Part shown: positions 35,014-42,963 of the stretch, in pieces
Position numbering within the stretch: position 1 is the stretch's first letter
Layout of the letters: every line of letters starts with the position of its first letter
Assembly (NCBI RefSeq): GCF_036013955.1
Contig: NZ_CP107903.1
Coordinates: forward strand, 3,968,001-4,032,000
DNA length: 64,000 nucleotides
Direction: 5' to 3'
From: Streptomyces sp. NBC_00459
GTDB lineage: Bacteria > Actinomycetota > Actinomycetes > Streptomycetales > Streptomycetaceae
Notes under the pieces: model-generated
What the model was told of the DNA's origin: nothing
The model's input: only the letters and a program-made list of their open reading frames with translations
Database searches by the model: none
Position numbers and translations under genes: made by a program

Positions 35014-35553
35014 TCAGTCGACAGGAACCGCCCGGTACTCCGAGGCCAGCAGACCGAAGAGGAGATCGTCGGTCCACTCCCCCTTGATCCAGGCGCTCCG
35101 GACCAGGTGACCCTCGCGGCGGAATCCCACCCGCTCCAGCAGTCGCGCCGAGCGGACGTTACGCCCGTCGCAGGCGGCCGAGACCCTGTGCAGGCCCTCC
35201 TCCACCAGCAGGAACCGCACCAGCCGTGCGACCGCCTCGGTGGCGTACCCGTGCCCCTGGAACTCCGGGGCGAACGTGAAGCCCAGCTCGGCCTGGCGTC
35301 CGTCCTCGCTGCGGCACACCCCGATGTCGCCGATCAGCCCCGGAACGTCCCGTCGCTCGACGGCGTACTGGAACCAGCCCGGAGCACCGGGGTCCCCGGT
35401 AGAGAAGGTGGCCGCCAGCCGCTCGGCCTCCGGCAACGGCACCGGCGACTCCCAGGACTGGTAGCGGCTCACCTCGGGGTCCGACCGGTACGCCGCCAGG
35501 GTCGGCGCGTCCGCCTCGGTGAACCTGCGGATGAGTAGCCTCGCCGTCTTCAT
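35014..35553 (-). CDS. GNAT family N-acetyltransferase (RimJ/RimL type)
   Basis: A 179-residue acetyltransferase. The acetyl-CoA pyrophosphate-binding loop reads EFQGHGYATEAVARLVRFLL and the C-terminal part NVRSARLLERVGFRREGHL is characteristic of the RimJ/RimL branch, which modifies ribosomal proteins or antibiotics; the acceptor is not predictable. It follows the FAD monooxygenase gene on the same strand, separated by the 15-bp repeat array. Confidence 0.88.
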   Translation of the reverse strand: MKTARLLIRRFTEADAPTLAAYRSDPEVSRYQSWESPVPLPEAERLAATFSTGDPGAPGWFQYAVERRDVPGLIGDIGVCRSEDGRQAELGFTFAPEFQGHGYATEAVARLVRFLLVEEGLHRVSAACDGRNVRSARLLERVGFRREGHLVRSAWIKGEWTDDLLFGLLASEYRAVPVD

Positions 35554-35572
35554 GCCTTCGTTTCCCTTCCCC

Positions 35573-35632
35573 TCAGCGGTAGTTGAGTCAACGGTTGTTG
35601 ATTCAGCGGTGGTTGATTCAGCGGTAGTTGAG
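35573..35632. repeat. Four tandem 15-bp repeats at the monooxygenase 3' end
   Basis: Units start at 35573, 35588, 35603 and 35618, of the form TCAGCGGTAGTTGAG with changes at a few positions. Read on the minus strand each unit encodes L/I-N-Y/N/H-R-stop. The unit at 35618-35632 is the actual end of the monooxygenase gene; the other three are copies of its last four codons and stop. Confidence 0.85.
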
Positions 35633-36787
35633 TTCCGCCAGCTCGGTCGCGAGCTTCCTCGGCATGGGCGTGCGGCCCAGCAGGGGAAGCGCGATGTTAC
35701 GCGCTCGGCGCATCACGGGGTTGCGGGTGGTGGCCATACGGGTCATCCGGTGGGTGAAGGCGACGACACGCTGGGCGACGGGGCGGCGCCGGGCCTCGTA
35801 GCCGTCGAGTTCCCCTGTGGCGAACGCCCGGCCGAGGGCGTGGCCGTCCTGGATGCCGGTGTTCATGCCCTGGCCGCCGGCGGGGCTGTGCACATGCGCG
35901 GCGTCGCCCGCCAGGAACAGACGGCCGGCCCGGTAGTGGTCGGCGACCCGGTGGTGCACCCGGAACCGTGAGGACCAGGCGAGTCCGGTGACCTCGGCCT
36001 GGCCGGGGGCACGCTCGTCGAGCAGCCGTTGGACGAAGGCCAGGTCGGGGGTGGGCGGGGCGTCGTCCACGGTGGCGACGACCCGGTAGTGGCCACCGGG
36101 GAGCGGCGCGACGACGGCGAGACCGTGGGTGGCGAAGGTGAGCGACACCTCGGCAGGGCCGGGCGCCCAGTCCATCACCACGTCGGCGAGCACGAAGGAC
36201 TCCTCGTAGGTGCTGCCGGTGAAGCCGATGCCGGCGGCTTCACGGACGGTGCTGTGCATGCCGTCGGCGCCGACGGCGTATGCGGCGCGCAGGGTTTCCC
36301 CGGTGCTCATGGTGAGCGTCACGCCGTCGGCGTCCTGGACGACGGACACGACCTCGTACGGGCGGTGCACGGCACCGCCGAGCGCCCGCAGCCGGTCCAG
36401 CAGCACGCTCTCGGTCTCGTCCTGGGGAACCATCAGGGCGTACGGGTGGGCTGTGGGCAGCCCGTCGAACGGCACGGTCAGCAGACGCCGGGAGCCGTCG
36501 CGGACGCCGAAGCGGGTGACCTGGATGCCGCGGGCGATCAGTTCCTCGGAGGCTCCCAGCTCGTCGAGGACCTCCAGGGTGCGGGCGTGTACGACGGCGG
36601 CGCGCGAGGTGTTGGCGCCCTCCGCCAGCTTGTCCAGGACGACGAAGTCGATACCGGCGGCGGCGAGCGTGACGGCGAGCGCGAGTCCGGCCGGACCGGC
36701 GCCCACGACGGCGACCTCGGTGCGGGCGGGCAGTGCGGTGGCGTTCACGTCATTCACGTTGTTCGTGTTGTTCGTGTTGTTGTTCAT
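35618..36787 (-). CDS. FAD-dependent monooxygenase (PheA/TfdB hydroxylase family)
   Basis: A 389-residue flavoprotein. ATG 36787 follows AGGAGG at five bases. After an Asn/Thr/Val-rich leader (MNNNTNNTNNVNDVN) the dinucleotide fold reads VAVVGAGPAGLALAVTLAAA, and the second FAD motif reads AGRLFLAGDAAHVHSP followed by GGQGMNTGIQD. Members hydroxylate phenols, polyketides or antibiotics such as rifampicin or tetracycline. It is divergent from a TetR regulator across a dense operator array, so it should be inducible by a small aromatic or xenobiotic compound. Confidence 0.9.
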   Translation of the reverse strand: MNNNTNNTNNVNDVNATALPARTEVAVVGAGPAGLALAVTLAAAGIDFVVLDKLAEGANTSRAAVVHARTLEVLDELGASEELIARGIQVTRFGVRDGSRRLLTVPFDGLPTAHPYALMVPQDETESVLLDRLRALGGAVHRPYEVVSVVQDADGVTLTMSTGETLRAAYAVGADGMHSTVREAAGIGFTGSTYEESFVLADVVMDWAPGPAEVSLTFATHGLAVVAPLPGGHYRVVATVDDAPPTPDLAFVQRLLDERAPGQAEVTGLAWSSRFRVHHRVADHYRAGRLFLAGDAAHVHSPAGGQGMNTGIQDGHALGRAFATGELDGYEARRRPVAQRVVAFTHRMTRMATTRNPVMRRARNIALPLLGRTPMPRKLATELAELNYR

Positions 36788-36798
36788 GGCGGCCTCCT

Positions 36799-36897
36799 GC
36801 CAACGAATGTTTGCCAACAAGTGTTGGCCAACGCCTGTTGGCATGATGCTCGCACTCGCGCTGGAAAGTCAACACCTGTTGGCCTACAGTCGTTGGC
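36799..36897. promoter_or_regulatory. Five-palindrome TetR operator array
   Basis: The 16-base palindrome GCCAAC-N4-GTTGGC occurs at 36813-36828 and 36827-36842 perfectly, and with one changed base at 36799-36814, 36868-36883 and 36882-36897. Neighbouring sites overlap by two bases at 14-base steps, in a group of three and a group of two. The array reaches from the monooxygenase SD to the TetR start codon, so it should repress both genes. Confidence 0.85.
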
Positions 36898-37500
36898 ATG
36901 AGTCAGCACACCGAGCCCACCAGCACGGACACCAGCACGGACACCGGCAGCGCCGACAAACGCTCCGACCGCACCAAGGCAGCGATCCTGCGCGCGGCAC
37001 GCGAACGGTTCGCGGCCCAGGGCTACGAGCGCACCACCATCCGGGGTGTGGCCGCCGACGCCGACATCGACCCCTCGATGGTCATGCGGTACTTCGGCAA
37101 CAAGGCGCAGCTCTTCGACACGGCGCTCGCCATCGACCTGCGTCTGCCGGACCTCACCGGCGTCGCTGCGGACGAACTGGCACGGGTGCTGGTACGTCAC
37201 TTCCTCGACCGCTGGGAAGGCGACCCGGCCGACGAGGCGCTGCTCGTCCTGCTCCGCTCGGCGGTCACCAACGAGCACGCCGCGGCGCGGATGCACGAGA
37301 TCTTCGCGACCCAGGTCGCCCCGACGCTGGCCGCAGCCCTGGGCCCGGAAACCGCCAGACGCCGGGCCGGCCTCGTCTCCGCCCAGCTCCTCGGCCTGGG
37401 GCTGTCCCGCTACCTGCTGCGCCTTCCGGCGGTGACCGCCCTCACCCGGGAAGAGATCGAGGACGGCCTCGCACCGGCCATCGAGGCCGTCCTTCATTGA
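36898..37500 (+). CDS. TetR family transcriptional regulator
   Basis: A 200-residue repressor. The HTH is in residues about 20-65 (AILRAARERFAAQGYERTTI, then DIDPSMVMRYFGNKAQLFD). The ligand-binding part has the TetR C-terminal helices. ATG 36898 has no SD; TACAGT at 36885-36890 with CTGGAA 18 bases before it fits a promoter giving a leaderless mRNA. The last two operators overlap this promoter, so it is probably autoregulated as well as controlling the divergent monooxygenase. Confidence 0.9.
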   Translation: MSQHTEPTSTDTSTDTGSADKRSDRTKAAILRAARERFAAQGYERTTIRGVAADADIDPSMVMRYFGNKAQLFDTALAIDLRLPDLTGVAADELARVLVRHFLDRWEGDPADEALLVLLRSAVTNEHAAARMHEIFATQVAPTLAAALGPETARRRAGLVSAQLLGLGLSRYLLRLPAVTALTREEIEDGLAPAIEAVLH

Positions 37501-37549
37501 GAGGCGATGGTGAGGGAGGTGGTGGTGAGAGAGGTGGTGAGTTGTCCGG

Positions 37550-38770
37550 TCAGCGCGTCGCCTCGGCGCCCCCGTTCACCCCGCTCACCCCTTCCTCGTA
37601 CCGCCCCCGCATTTCCGAGAGCACGCCGAACGCCGCCGCCGTCAGTGGTACGGCGAGGAGCATTCCGAGGATCCCCGCGAGGGCTGCGCCTGCGGTGAGG
37701 GCGAGGAGGATGACCGCCGGGTGCATCTGGAGCGTACGGCTCTGGATCATCGGCTGGAACACGTTCCCCTCCAGGAGCTGGACGAGGGTGACGACACCGA
37801 GGACCCACAGCGCGGTGGTGAGTCCGCCGTCCGCGAAGGAGACGAGGACCGCCACCGCGCCCGACAGGAAAGCGCCCAGATACGGGATGTACGCGCCGAT
37901 GAACACCAGCGCCCCCAGCCCGATGGCGCCCGGCACCTGGAGGATCAGCAGGCCGACGGTGATGCAGACGGCGTCGATGAACGCGACGATCGTCGTGCCC
38001 AGCATGAAGCCCTCGATCGCCTGGAAGGCGCGGCGGGCCATGACCTCCAGGGTCGCGCCGGAGCCTCGGGGCGCCAGCGAGTGCAGTGAGGCGACGGCCC
38101 GGTCGGAATCGCGGAGGAAGAAGAAGAGGAGCAGGATCGCGAGCGTTCCGGTGGCGATCATCTCGGTGAGCAGGCTGACGCCGCTCAGCACACCGGAGAC
38201 CGCGGTACCGCCGAACTTGGACAGCAGGTCCTGGGCGTTCGTGGCGAGTTCGTCCAGGGCGGTGCCGACCACATCGAACCGCTCGCTGAGGTCCTTCGCC
38301 GCGTCCCGCAGCGAGCCGACGATCTGGTCACCGGTGTCGAGCAGGGCGTTCACCACGATGTACGCGGCCCCGCCCATGACCAGGATCACGGCGGCGCAGG
38401 TCAGCCCGGCGGCGAGCGACTTGTTGAACTTCATCCTGACCAGCCGCCGGTAGAACGGGCCGAGCAGGGCGGAGAGGAGCAGAGCGAGCAGCACCGGCGT
38501 GACGGCGGTCTGGAAGGTGATGCAGAACCAGACGCCCACGGTGATCACGCCACTCACCAGAAGCAGCAACACGCTTCCGGCGGCGATGCGCCGGGCGGGA
38601 CCCGACAGCAAGGGGGTGGGGGTATGCCCGACGTCACGCACCGGCGTGTTCTTGAGCACACCGGTGGTGCGTACGGTCGTACGCGTCCGGTGTATCCGCG
38701 GGCCGCGTCGCCCCTGCTGTCTGTTCCGGCTCGCACCGACTCGCCCAGGGACTCCCGTACGGCTGTTCAT
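37550..38770 (-). CDS. AI-2E family transporter (PerM-like)
   Basis: A 406-residue membrane protein with about eight membrane segments. The family signature lies in the C-terminal half (LGALVFIGAYIPYLGAFLSG, LLEGNVFQPMIQSRTLQMHP). The N-terminal 60 residues are basic and variable. ATG 38770 is chosen over the upstream ATG 38797; neither SD is strong. Family members export small molecules or act as ion antiporters; the substrate cannot be read. Convergent with the TetR gene. Confidence 0.88.
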   Translation of the reverse strand: MNSRTGVPGRVGASRNRQQGRRGPRIHRTRTTVRTTGVLKNTPVRDVGHTPTPLLSGPARRIAAGSVLLLLVSGVITVGVWFCITFQTAVTPVLLALLLSALLGPFYRRLVRMKFNKSLAAGLTCAAVILVMGGAAYIVVNALLDTGDQIVGSLRDAAKDLSERFDVVGTALDELATNAQDLLSKFGGTAVSGVLSGVSLLTEMIATGTLAILLLFFFLRDSDRAVASLHSLAPRGSGATLEVMARRAFQAIEGFMLGTTIVAFIDAVCITVGLLILQVPGAIGLGALVFIGAYIPYLGAFLSGAVAVLVSFADGGLTTALWVLGVVTLVQLLEGNVFQPMIQSRTLQMHPAVILLALTAGAALAGILGMLLAVPLTAAAFGVLSEMRGRYEEGVSGVNGGAEATR

Positions 38771-39027
38771 CGTGTTTTCGTCTCCGCTCACCCGCATGAC
38801 CGCTGTCCACGGCGCTTCGAAGATCGTGCTGTACCGCGGCGAAAGGGTAGACGGGCGCGGGCCCCGCAGGGTTGAGAGGGCGTGTGGAGGCCGCCGAGGA
38901 CGGGTGGAGCGCGGGCGGAATTCGGGTGCAGTTCGGGTGGAGGCACGCCGTCCGGAAAGCAGCGCCGAAGCTGTGGGGTCCATAAGAGCAGGTGTGGCTC
39001 CGCCGAGGCTGGGCAGGCGCGGACGTT

Positions 39028-40245
39028 ATGAGCACCCCCACCGACCGGAGCACGACGGTCGACGCCGTTGACGCCGTTGACGCCCTTGACGCGTCCATGG
39101 AGCGGAGCGCGCAGACTCTGCCCGCGCCGACGGCGGAACCGCGGCGCAGATCCGGCGGCGGGCGGGGTTTCCCGTCGGCGCTGCGTGGTGGTGGGCGGGT
39201 GGCGGGGCTGGACGGGCTGCGGACGGTCGCGGTCGTCCTGGTGATCGTGTACCACGTGAAGCCGGACCTGGTACCCGGCGGCTCGGTGGGCGTGGACGTC
39301 TTCTTCACCCTCAGCGGCTTCGTCATCACCCGACTGCTGATCGCCGAGTACGCCCGCACCGGCGGCATCCGTCTGCGGTCGTTCTACAAGCGGCGGTGGC
39401 TGCGGCTCGGGCCGGCCATGCTGACGATGTGCGCGGTCACCGCGCTCCTCTCACTCGCGCTTCCGCTGCCGCTGTTCGACGGGGCGTGGAAGGCGGCGGC
39501 GCTGGCGGCGGTGTCGGTGGTCAACCTCGTACGGGCAGGTGAGTCCGGCGCGTACTCCGACCTCACCGGTCCCCTCAGCCACACCTGGTCCCTGGGTGTG
39601 GAGGAGCAGTTCTACCTGGCGTGGCCGATCCTGTTCCTGCTGCTTCTACGGCACACCACGGCACGGAGGGCACTGGCCTGGGTCGCGGCCCTGTGCGTCC
39701 TGCCGCTGCTGTGGCGCCTCGCCCTCTGGGACCCCACGGCGGCCCACCGCATCTACAACGGCCCCGACACCCGCGCCGACCAGCTCCTGATCGGCGCACT
39801 GCTGGCCGTGGTCCTGGCCCGGCTGCGCGCCGACGATCCCAGGCTGGCGTCGCTCCGCCGCTGGGCGGGACGCCTGTGCTGGCCCGCGTTGGCCCTGCTG
39901 GCCCTGGTCGCCTGGCAGATCCCGATCGCCGACACGAGCGCGTGGAACCCCGTCTGGTACACGGCCGGCTTCATGGTCGCCGCCGTACTGACGGCCACGG
40001 TGGTGGCGACCCTGGACCTGCTCCCAGGGTCGTGGCCGTCCCGTCTGCTGTCGATCGGGGCGCTGGCCTGGGTCGGCCGCAATCTGAGCTACGGGATGTA
40101 CCTGTGGCACTACCCCGTCATCCGCCTCCTCTCCGACCTGGGCGTACCCGACGACCAGCTGCTGCCGATGGGCATGGTGGCGACGGTCGCGGCGGCCCTG
40201 GCGTCGTACGCGCTGGTGGAACGGCCGCTGCTGCGACGGGGGTGA
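39028..40245 (+). CDS. Acyltransferase 3 family membrane protein (OafA/YrhL type)
   Basis: A 405-residue protein. After a polar N-terminus with a VDAVDAVDALDA repeat (nine-base DNA repeats at about 39059-39090) come about ten membrane segments. The catalytic His lies in VVLVIVYHVKPDLVPGGS and is followed by VGVDVFFTLSGFVITRLLI, the signature of O-acyltransferases that acetylate cell-surface glycans, lipids or secondary metabolites. A GTG at 38992 is an alternative start. SLGVEEQFYLAWPILF is also diagnostic. Confidence 0.9.
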   Translation: MSTPTDRSTTVDAVDAVDALDASMERSAQTLPAPTAEPRRRSGGGRGFPSALRGGGRVAGLDGLRTVAVVLVIVYHVKPDLVPGGSVGVDVFFTLSGFVITRLLIAEYARTGGIRLRSFYKRRWLRLGPAMLTMCAVTALLSLALPLPLFDGAWKAAALAAVSVVNLVRAGESGAYSDLTGPLSHTWSLGVEEQFYLAWPILFLLLLRHTTARRALAWVAALCVLPLLWRLALWDPTAAHRIYNGPDTRADQLLIGALLAVVLARLRADDPRLASLRRWAGRLCWPALALLALVAWQIPIADTSAWNPVWYTAGFMVAAVLTATVVATLDLLPGSWPSRLLSIGALAWVGRNLSYGMYLWHYPVIRLLSDLGVPDDQLLPMGMVATVAAALASYALVERPLLRRG

Positions 40246-40304
40246 GAGCCCCTCCGGGGGTACGGGGCCCGATGTCAGTGGGCCGCCCTAGACTCCGGCG
40301 CACC

Positions 40305-40793
40305 ATGACCGACCATCACCACACACCCCTCGCGCCCGCCCTCGGCTCCATGACCGTGCTGGTCGCGGCCGTCATCGTGCACGACCGGGCAGCAGGCCGT
40401 GTCGTTCTCCTCCAGCGCGGCCCGCGCGCCAAGTTCGGCCAGGGCCTGTGGGACCTGCCCCTCGGCAAGAGCGAACCCGGCGAACCGATCACCGACACGG
40501 CGGTGCGCGAGCTGTACGAGGAGACCGGGCTCACCGTGCGGCCGGAGGCCCTGCGGGTCGCCCACGTCGTCCACGGCGCCGAGGGAGTCCAAGCCCCCAA
40601 CGGCTACCTCACCGTCGTCTTCGCCGCCCACGCCTGGACCGGCGAGCCGGAGAACCGCGAACCCGACAAGCACGCCGAGGTCCGCTGGGTCGAAGTCGAC
40701 GCGCTCCCCCAGGAGTTCGTGCGCACGAGTGCGGGCGCGCTGCGTCGCTATCTCGACGGCGGGCCGCTTATTTCACTGGCCGGGTGGGGGTAG
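40305..40793 (+). CDS. Nudix hydrolase
   Basis: A 162-residue cytoplasmic enzyme. The Nudix box is complete: GKSEPGEPITDTAVRELYEE followed by TGL, with the Glu residues that bind Mg. Members hydrolyse nucleoside diphosphates linked to another group, such as oxidised dNTPs or NDP-sugars. A TAGACT hexamer 12 bases before the start may be the -10 of a short-leader promoter. Substrate not predictable. Confidence 0.9.
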   Translation: MTDHHHTPLAPALGSMTVLVAAVIVHDRAAGRVVLLQRGPRAKFGQGLWDLPLGKSEPGEPITDTAVRELYEETGLTVRPEALRVAHVVHGAEGVQAPNGYLTVVFAAHAWTGEPENREPDKHAEVRWVEVDALPQEFVRTSAGALRRYLDGGPLISLAGWG

Positions 40794-40863
40794 ACGGGGA
40801 CTAGGATCGCAATCTTCGGCCGGCGGAAGCCGCCCGGAGTCCCCTTGAGGCTGTGCCGACACC

Positions 40864-41667
40864 ATGAACCCGGCAACGACGAACCCGTCAACGACGAACG
40901 TCGAAGACATTCCCCCCACCCGACTCCGGCTCGACCGCGCACTGGACCGCCTGGACATCGTCTTCCGTGGGATGACCGCCCGCGCCGACGAGGCTCAGTG
41001 CGACTGCCACTGGGGCAGCGAGGAAGAGCTCGCGCTGCTGAAGGTCCCGGACGTGGAGCTCGACCCGGACCTGCTGTACCGCACCTGGCACGCCTGTGAC
41101 TGGACGGACCACGGCGCGGTACTGCGGCGCGTCCTGCCCCAGTTCGCCAGAGCGCTGGTCGGCGGCCTCGTGGAGCCGCACCAGATGGACGAGGTCGGGC
41201 GTTCGTTCTCTCGTGGCCACTGCTACCGGTGGCCCGTGCGCCAGAACACGGCGGTGTGGGAGTTCCTGCACGCCTGGTGGGCCCACAGCCTCACCGACCC
41301 GGATCCCGTTGCCCCCGTGTACGAACTCCTCGCCCTGTGCACCGAGGCGTCCGGCATCATCAGCCCGTGGCTCACGGTCTGGGAGGGACTCGATCACCCG
41401 GTGGCCGACCGGCACTTGGCGGAAGCGGCTACCCAGTGGGAGTACGACCTGCTGAGAGACGAGCTGCCCTGGACCATGTGGGTGTGGGAGGACGACGACG
41501 TGGACGCCGCGCGCACCGAACTCTCGGCCTGGCTGGTCCGCCACGTCCCCGCCCGGCTGCAGGCCCAGGACGACGCGACCGAGGAACTCCTGCACCTGGT
41601 ACGGCTGATGGGCCTCACCGATCCCGCCCGCTATGAGGACCCGCACTGGCCCAGCGACCGCCACTGA
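40864..41667 (+). CDS. Conserved hypothetical protein
   Basis: A 267-residue soluble protein without a recognised family. The start at ATG 40864 gives a Thr/Asn/Pro-rich tail of about 15 residues, then DRALDRLDIVFRGMTARADE and the motif CDCHWGSEEELALLK, which has two close Cys and a His and might bind a metal. Later sections are Trp-rich (WAHSLTDPDP, ELPWTMWVWEDDD) with an acidic helical end. No signal peptide or membrane segment. Confidence 0.7.
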   Translation: MNPATTNPSTTNVEDIPPTRLRLDRALDRLDIVFRGMTARADEAQCDCHWGSEEELALLKVPDVELDPDLLYRTWHACDWTDHGAVLRRVLPQFARALVGGLVEPHQMDEVGRSFSRGHCYRWPVRQNTAVWEFLHAWWAHSLTDPDPVAPVYELLALCTEASGIISPWLTVWEGLDHPVADRHLAEAATQWEYDLLRDELPWTMWVWEDDDVDAARTELSAWLVRHVPARLQAQDDATEELLHLVRLMGLTDPARYEDPHWPSDRH

Positions 41668-41760
41668 GGTCGCACCGGGTCCCTGTGCACCGGGATCCGG
41701 GCGGCCACGGCCCTCCCCCTAAAGGACTTTGGGAAAAGAACCAACTACCTTCCCCCTCCC

Positions 41761-41800
41761 GCCCGTTCACACCGGTTCACCCCCGTTCGCCTCCGTTCAC
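41761..41800. repeat. Four iteron-like 10-bp repeats
   Basis: Four consecutive decamers of the form nnCnGTTCAC (third copy GTTCGC) occupy exactly 10-base steps, so the same DNA face is presented each turn. They lie 138 bases before the winged-helix gene and may bind that regulator or another protein cooperatively. Confidence 0.6.
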
Positions 41801-41873
41801 TCTCAGGAGTGACGCGGTTGCGGCGAGTGGGTGCGGAGAGTTACGTTCCCCGAAACAACCTCACAAAGACGAC

Positions 41874-41908
41874 GGCCCCCGCCAGGACGGCAATCCTGGA
41901 CGAGGGCC
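41874..41908 (+). promoter_or_regulatory. Two-tier hairpin in the leader of the winged-helix gene
   Basis: An inner stem CCAGGA/TCCTGG (41882-41887 with 41894-41899) has loop CGGCAA. An outer stem GGCCC/GGGCC (41874-41878 with 41904-41908) encloses an asymmetric internal loop. It ends 29 bases before the start codon and could control translation or transcription. Confidence 0.5.
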
Positions 41909-41937
41909 TGACCGCTCAGGAAGAGAACGACTTCCCA

Positions 41938-42906
41938 ATGGCTGGAACGCAGTCTAACGCGCCCTCGTGCGCCAACTCCGGTGCGACGAACACTCCGAAC
42001 TCACCTTCACCGAACACGCCGAACACACCCACCTACGGTGTGATTCACGTGCGCACCCGCCTCACCGCCGACTTCACGGTGATCTCCAACGCCCTCGCCC
42101 AGCGGCGCGGCAGTGCGGTCACCATCGGCGTCGCGGCCTACATCCTCTCCGTACCCGACGGCGCCCGCATCAGCATCGCCGCGCTCTGCGCCCACTTCGA
42201 CGAGGGAGAGATCCTGATCTCGCGTGCGCTGCGGGAGTTGGAGGCGGCGGGCCATCTGGAACGGCGCCGGGTAAGAGGGCCGAACGGCAAGGTGCGTACC
42301 CAGACCTTCTTCTACGACGTTCCGCGCGGCGCCGGTGACCGGGCGACCCCTGCTGCGCAGCCGGTGCCCCGGCCGGGGAAGTCGGAGCCCGCCGAGGACA
42401 GCAGCCTGACGGCAGCGCCTGCCACCGAAGCGGCGACGACGGCTACGGCTACGGTCACGACGGCGGTGGCGGAAGCGGTAACTCCCCTCAGTCTCCCACC
42501 CGTTGACCCTCCGTCCCCTCCCCCGCTCGGCCTCGACGAAGCCGATCCCCAGGCCGTCGTCATCCTCGCCTCGCTCCGTATCGTCGACCGGCGGCTGATT
42601 CTGTCCCGCAGTGAGGTCGCCGAGTTGGCCCCGGCGGTCACCGCGTGGCTCGCGCAGGGGCTTGGCCCCGAGGAGATCACCGGGGTGCTGACCACCGGGC
42701 TCCCCGACCACTTCCGCGCCCGCCCGGCACGCGTACTGGCGTTCCGTCTGCGCGAAGCGCCGCTCCCGGCGCCTCCGAGCACCCCACCGGCCGTGACGGC
42801 CTTGCCCGTCGCCCTCCGCTGGCAGACCTGCGACGGCTGCGAACGGGCGTTCCGGGCGGCGGGGCCCTCCGCGTGCCGTGACTGCAGGACAGCCAAGGCG
42901 GCTTGA
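41938..42906 (+). CDS. Winged-helix DNA-binding protein with C-terminal Cys motif
   Basis: A 322-residue protein from ATG 41938. After an Asn/Pro/Thr-rich leader, residues about 37-120 form a winged helix (FTVISNALAQRRGSAVTIGV, HFDEGEILISRALRELEAAG, LERRRVRGPNGKVRTQTFFY). The middle is an Ala/Thr/Pro linker, then a helical domain (LSRSEVAELAPAVTAWLAQG), and the last 35 residues contain CDGCERAFRAAGPSACRDC, a possible CxxC-x11-CxxC zinc ribbon. This helix-turn-helix family is common in Streptomyces without known function. The 10-bp repeats and leader hairpin upstream suggest autoregulation. Confidence 0.75.
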   Translation: MAGTQSNAPSCANSGATNTPNSPSPNTPNTPTYGVIHVRTRLTADFTVISNALAQRRGSAVTIGVAAYILSVPDGARISIAALCAHFDEGEILISRALRELEAAGHLERRRVRGPNGKVRTQTFFYDVPRGAGDRATPAAQPVPRPGKSEPAEDSSLTAAPATEAATTATATVTTAVAEAVTPLSLPPVDPPSPPPLGLDEADPQAVVILASLRIVDRRLILSRSEVAELAPAVTAWLAQGLGPEEITGVLTTGLPDHFRARPARVLAFRLREAPLPAPPSTPPAVTALPVALRWQTCDGCERAFRAAGPSACRDCRTAKAA

Positions 42907-42963
42907 TGGCTCGGGGTGCCGGTATCCCGTTGCCGGAGGCGGCGTGAAGTCGGCGAACAGAGT

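Noticed and set aside
41761..41800. Plasmid-type iteron origin
   Set aside because: Only four short decamers, no rep gene, no AT-rich melting region and no DnaA boxes; a regulatory array is more likely.
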